From positions 37,109 through 101,108 of the forward strand of contig JAKAQB010000006.1 in assembly GCA_021811865.1 (NCBI GenBank): 64,000 nucleotides of DNA, in the 5' to 3' direction. The DNA is from Actinomycetes bacterium (GTDB lineage Bacteria > Actinomycetota > Acidimicrobiia > Acidimicrobiales > Palsa-688). This document shows, piece by piece, positions 63,650 through 64,000 of the stretch. Under the pieces are notes generated by a model, which was not told the DNA's origin, searched no databases, and saw only the letters and a program-made list of their open reading frames with translations. Each line of letters starts with the position of its first letter. Within the stretch, counting starts at the first letter, position 1. Both the position numbers and the translations under genes were made by a program.

Positions 63650-64000
63650 CCCTCCTTCGTTCGTGGCTGCCTCCCCACACCCGCGGTCAGCACTTTACCT
63701 CCCGGCACCACGCCGGGCTGAAACTCTTGACCCGTTCCCTCCCCCGTAGGAGCTCCGACACACGGGCCGACGACCCCGACCAAACCGACAGGGCACCCAC
63801 GTCGGCGTCTCGCGCCGTGACAGATCCGGTCCGGTGAGGTCTTCACGTTTGGGGTTGACCAGGTCGTTCGCGTCGTGATCGGTGGCCCACCCACGGGATA
63901 AGCGCCGGGGACCCACAGCGATCAGGCAGGCGGAGCCGGTTTGCGCCCGCGAGAACGGCGGACCGAGCGTGAGTCGGTCTCGACGGCCGCGACACCGATG
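63650..64000. other. Right end of window: no supported gene
   Basis: Short minus-strand frames exist (63643-63916) but have no start signals or recognisable folds. I see no integrase fragment, tRNA or repeat here. Confidence 0.5.

Noticed and set aside
63643..63916. Two short minus-strand open frames at the right edge
   Set aside because: No ribosome site, motif or composition signal supports them.

Overview
This is very GC-rich DNA with densely packed genes, many GTG starts, 4-bp GTGA/ATGA stop-start overlaps and few good Shine-Dalgarno sites. It carries an F420-type LLM oxidoreductase, TetR-rich regulation, a HAD-IB/PlsC fusion and a bacterial AspRS. Together these suggest an actinomycete, plausibly Acidimicrobiia. 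The class is an inference; no rRNA or marker phylogeny was available.

Layout. (1) 1-16.9 kb is a purine/N-heterocycle catabolic island: a three-subunit xanthine-dehydrogenase-type hydroxylase, two adenosine/adenine deaminase-family enzymes, an NCS1 nucleobase permease, an 8-oxoguanine-deaminase-type amidohydrolase, a short SsnA-like amidohydrolase, an HTH_22 regulator, and an overlapping operon of an M20-type N-carbamoyl amidohydrolase, a D-carbamoylase-type nitrilase, an XdhD-like 2Fe-2S/Mo fusion, an LLM flavoenzyme and two fold-type-II PLP enzymes. A 17-bp operator-like palindrome (YTTGAC-N5-GTCAAR) sits in two of the divergent promoters and a degraded form in a third. The gene set resembles the ssnA/xdhD/ygeX-type purine-ring degradation clusters of anaerobes, with hydrolytic carbamoylases where those use a carbamoyltransferase. 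(2) 16.9-17.3 kb holds helically phased 11-bp repeats, a 16-bp tandem repeat and a small zinc-ribbon gene. (3) 17.3-31.1 kb is a TetR regulon with five copies of a 16-bp operator in front of an acyl-CoA dehydrogenase, an NDP-forming acyl-CoA synthetase with the divergent TetR gene, two paralogous orphan peptide-type ABC binding proteins and a GSA-type aminotransferase, followed by a methylmalonate-semialdehyde dehydrogenase. A separate MFS/TetR efflux pair lies inside it. (4) 31.1-39.6 kb has a Ser/Thr-dehydratase-like gene with an in-frame minisatellite, gltBD and two conserved small proteins. (5) 40-48.1 kb is a lipid-type operon: TetR, an acyl-reductase/HAD fusion, an alcohol dehydrogenase, a LarA-like protein, PlsC and a HAD-IB/PlsC fusion. 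(6) 48.1-58.5 kb is mostly housekeeping (LysR, aconitase, YceH, AspRS) plus unknown genes and a frameshifted methyltransferase. (7) From 58.52 kb the sequence changes: a 43-nt 3' half of a tRNA-Val(GAC) gene, broken in the anticodon loop, marks the probable left end of an integrated element carrying phosphoketolase and acetate kinase with visibly lower GC, then decayed genes and a membrane protein.

How it fits together: regions 1 and 3 would turn purines and amino compounds into ammonia, pyruvate-level products and acyl-CoA. GltBD can reassimilate the ammonia, and the acquired phosphoketolase/acetate kinase pair would add an acetyl-phosphate route to ATP. Functional statements rest on motif recognition by eye; no database search was run.
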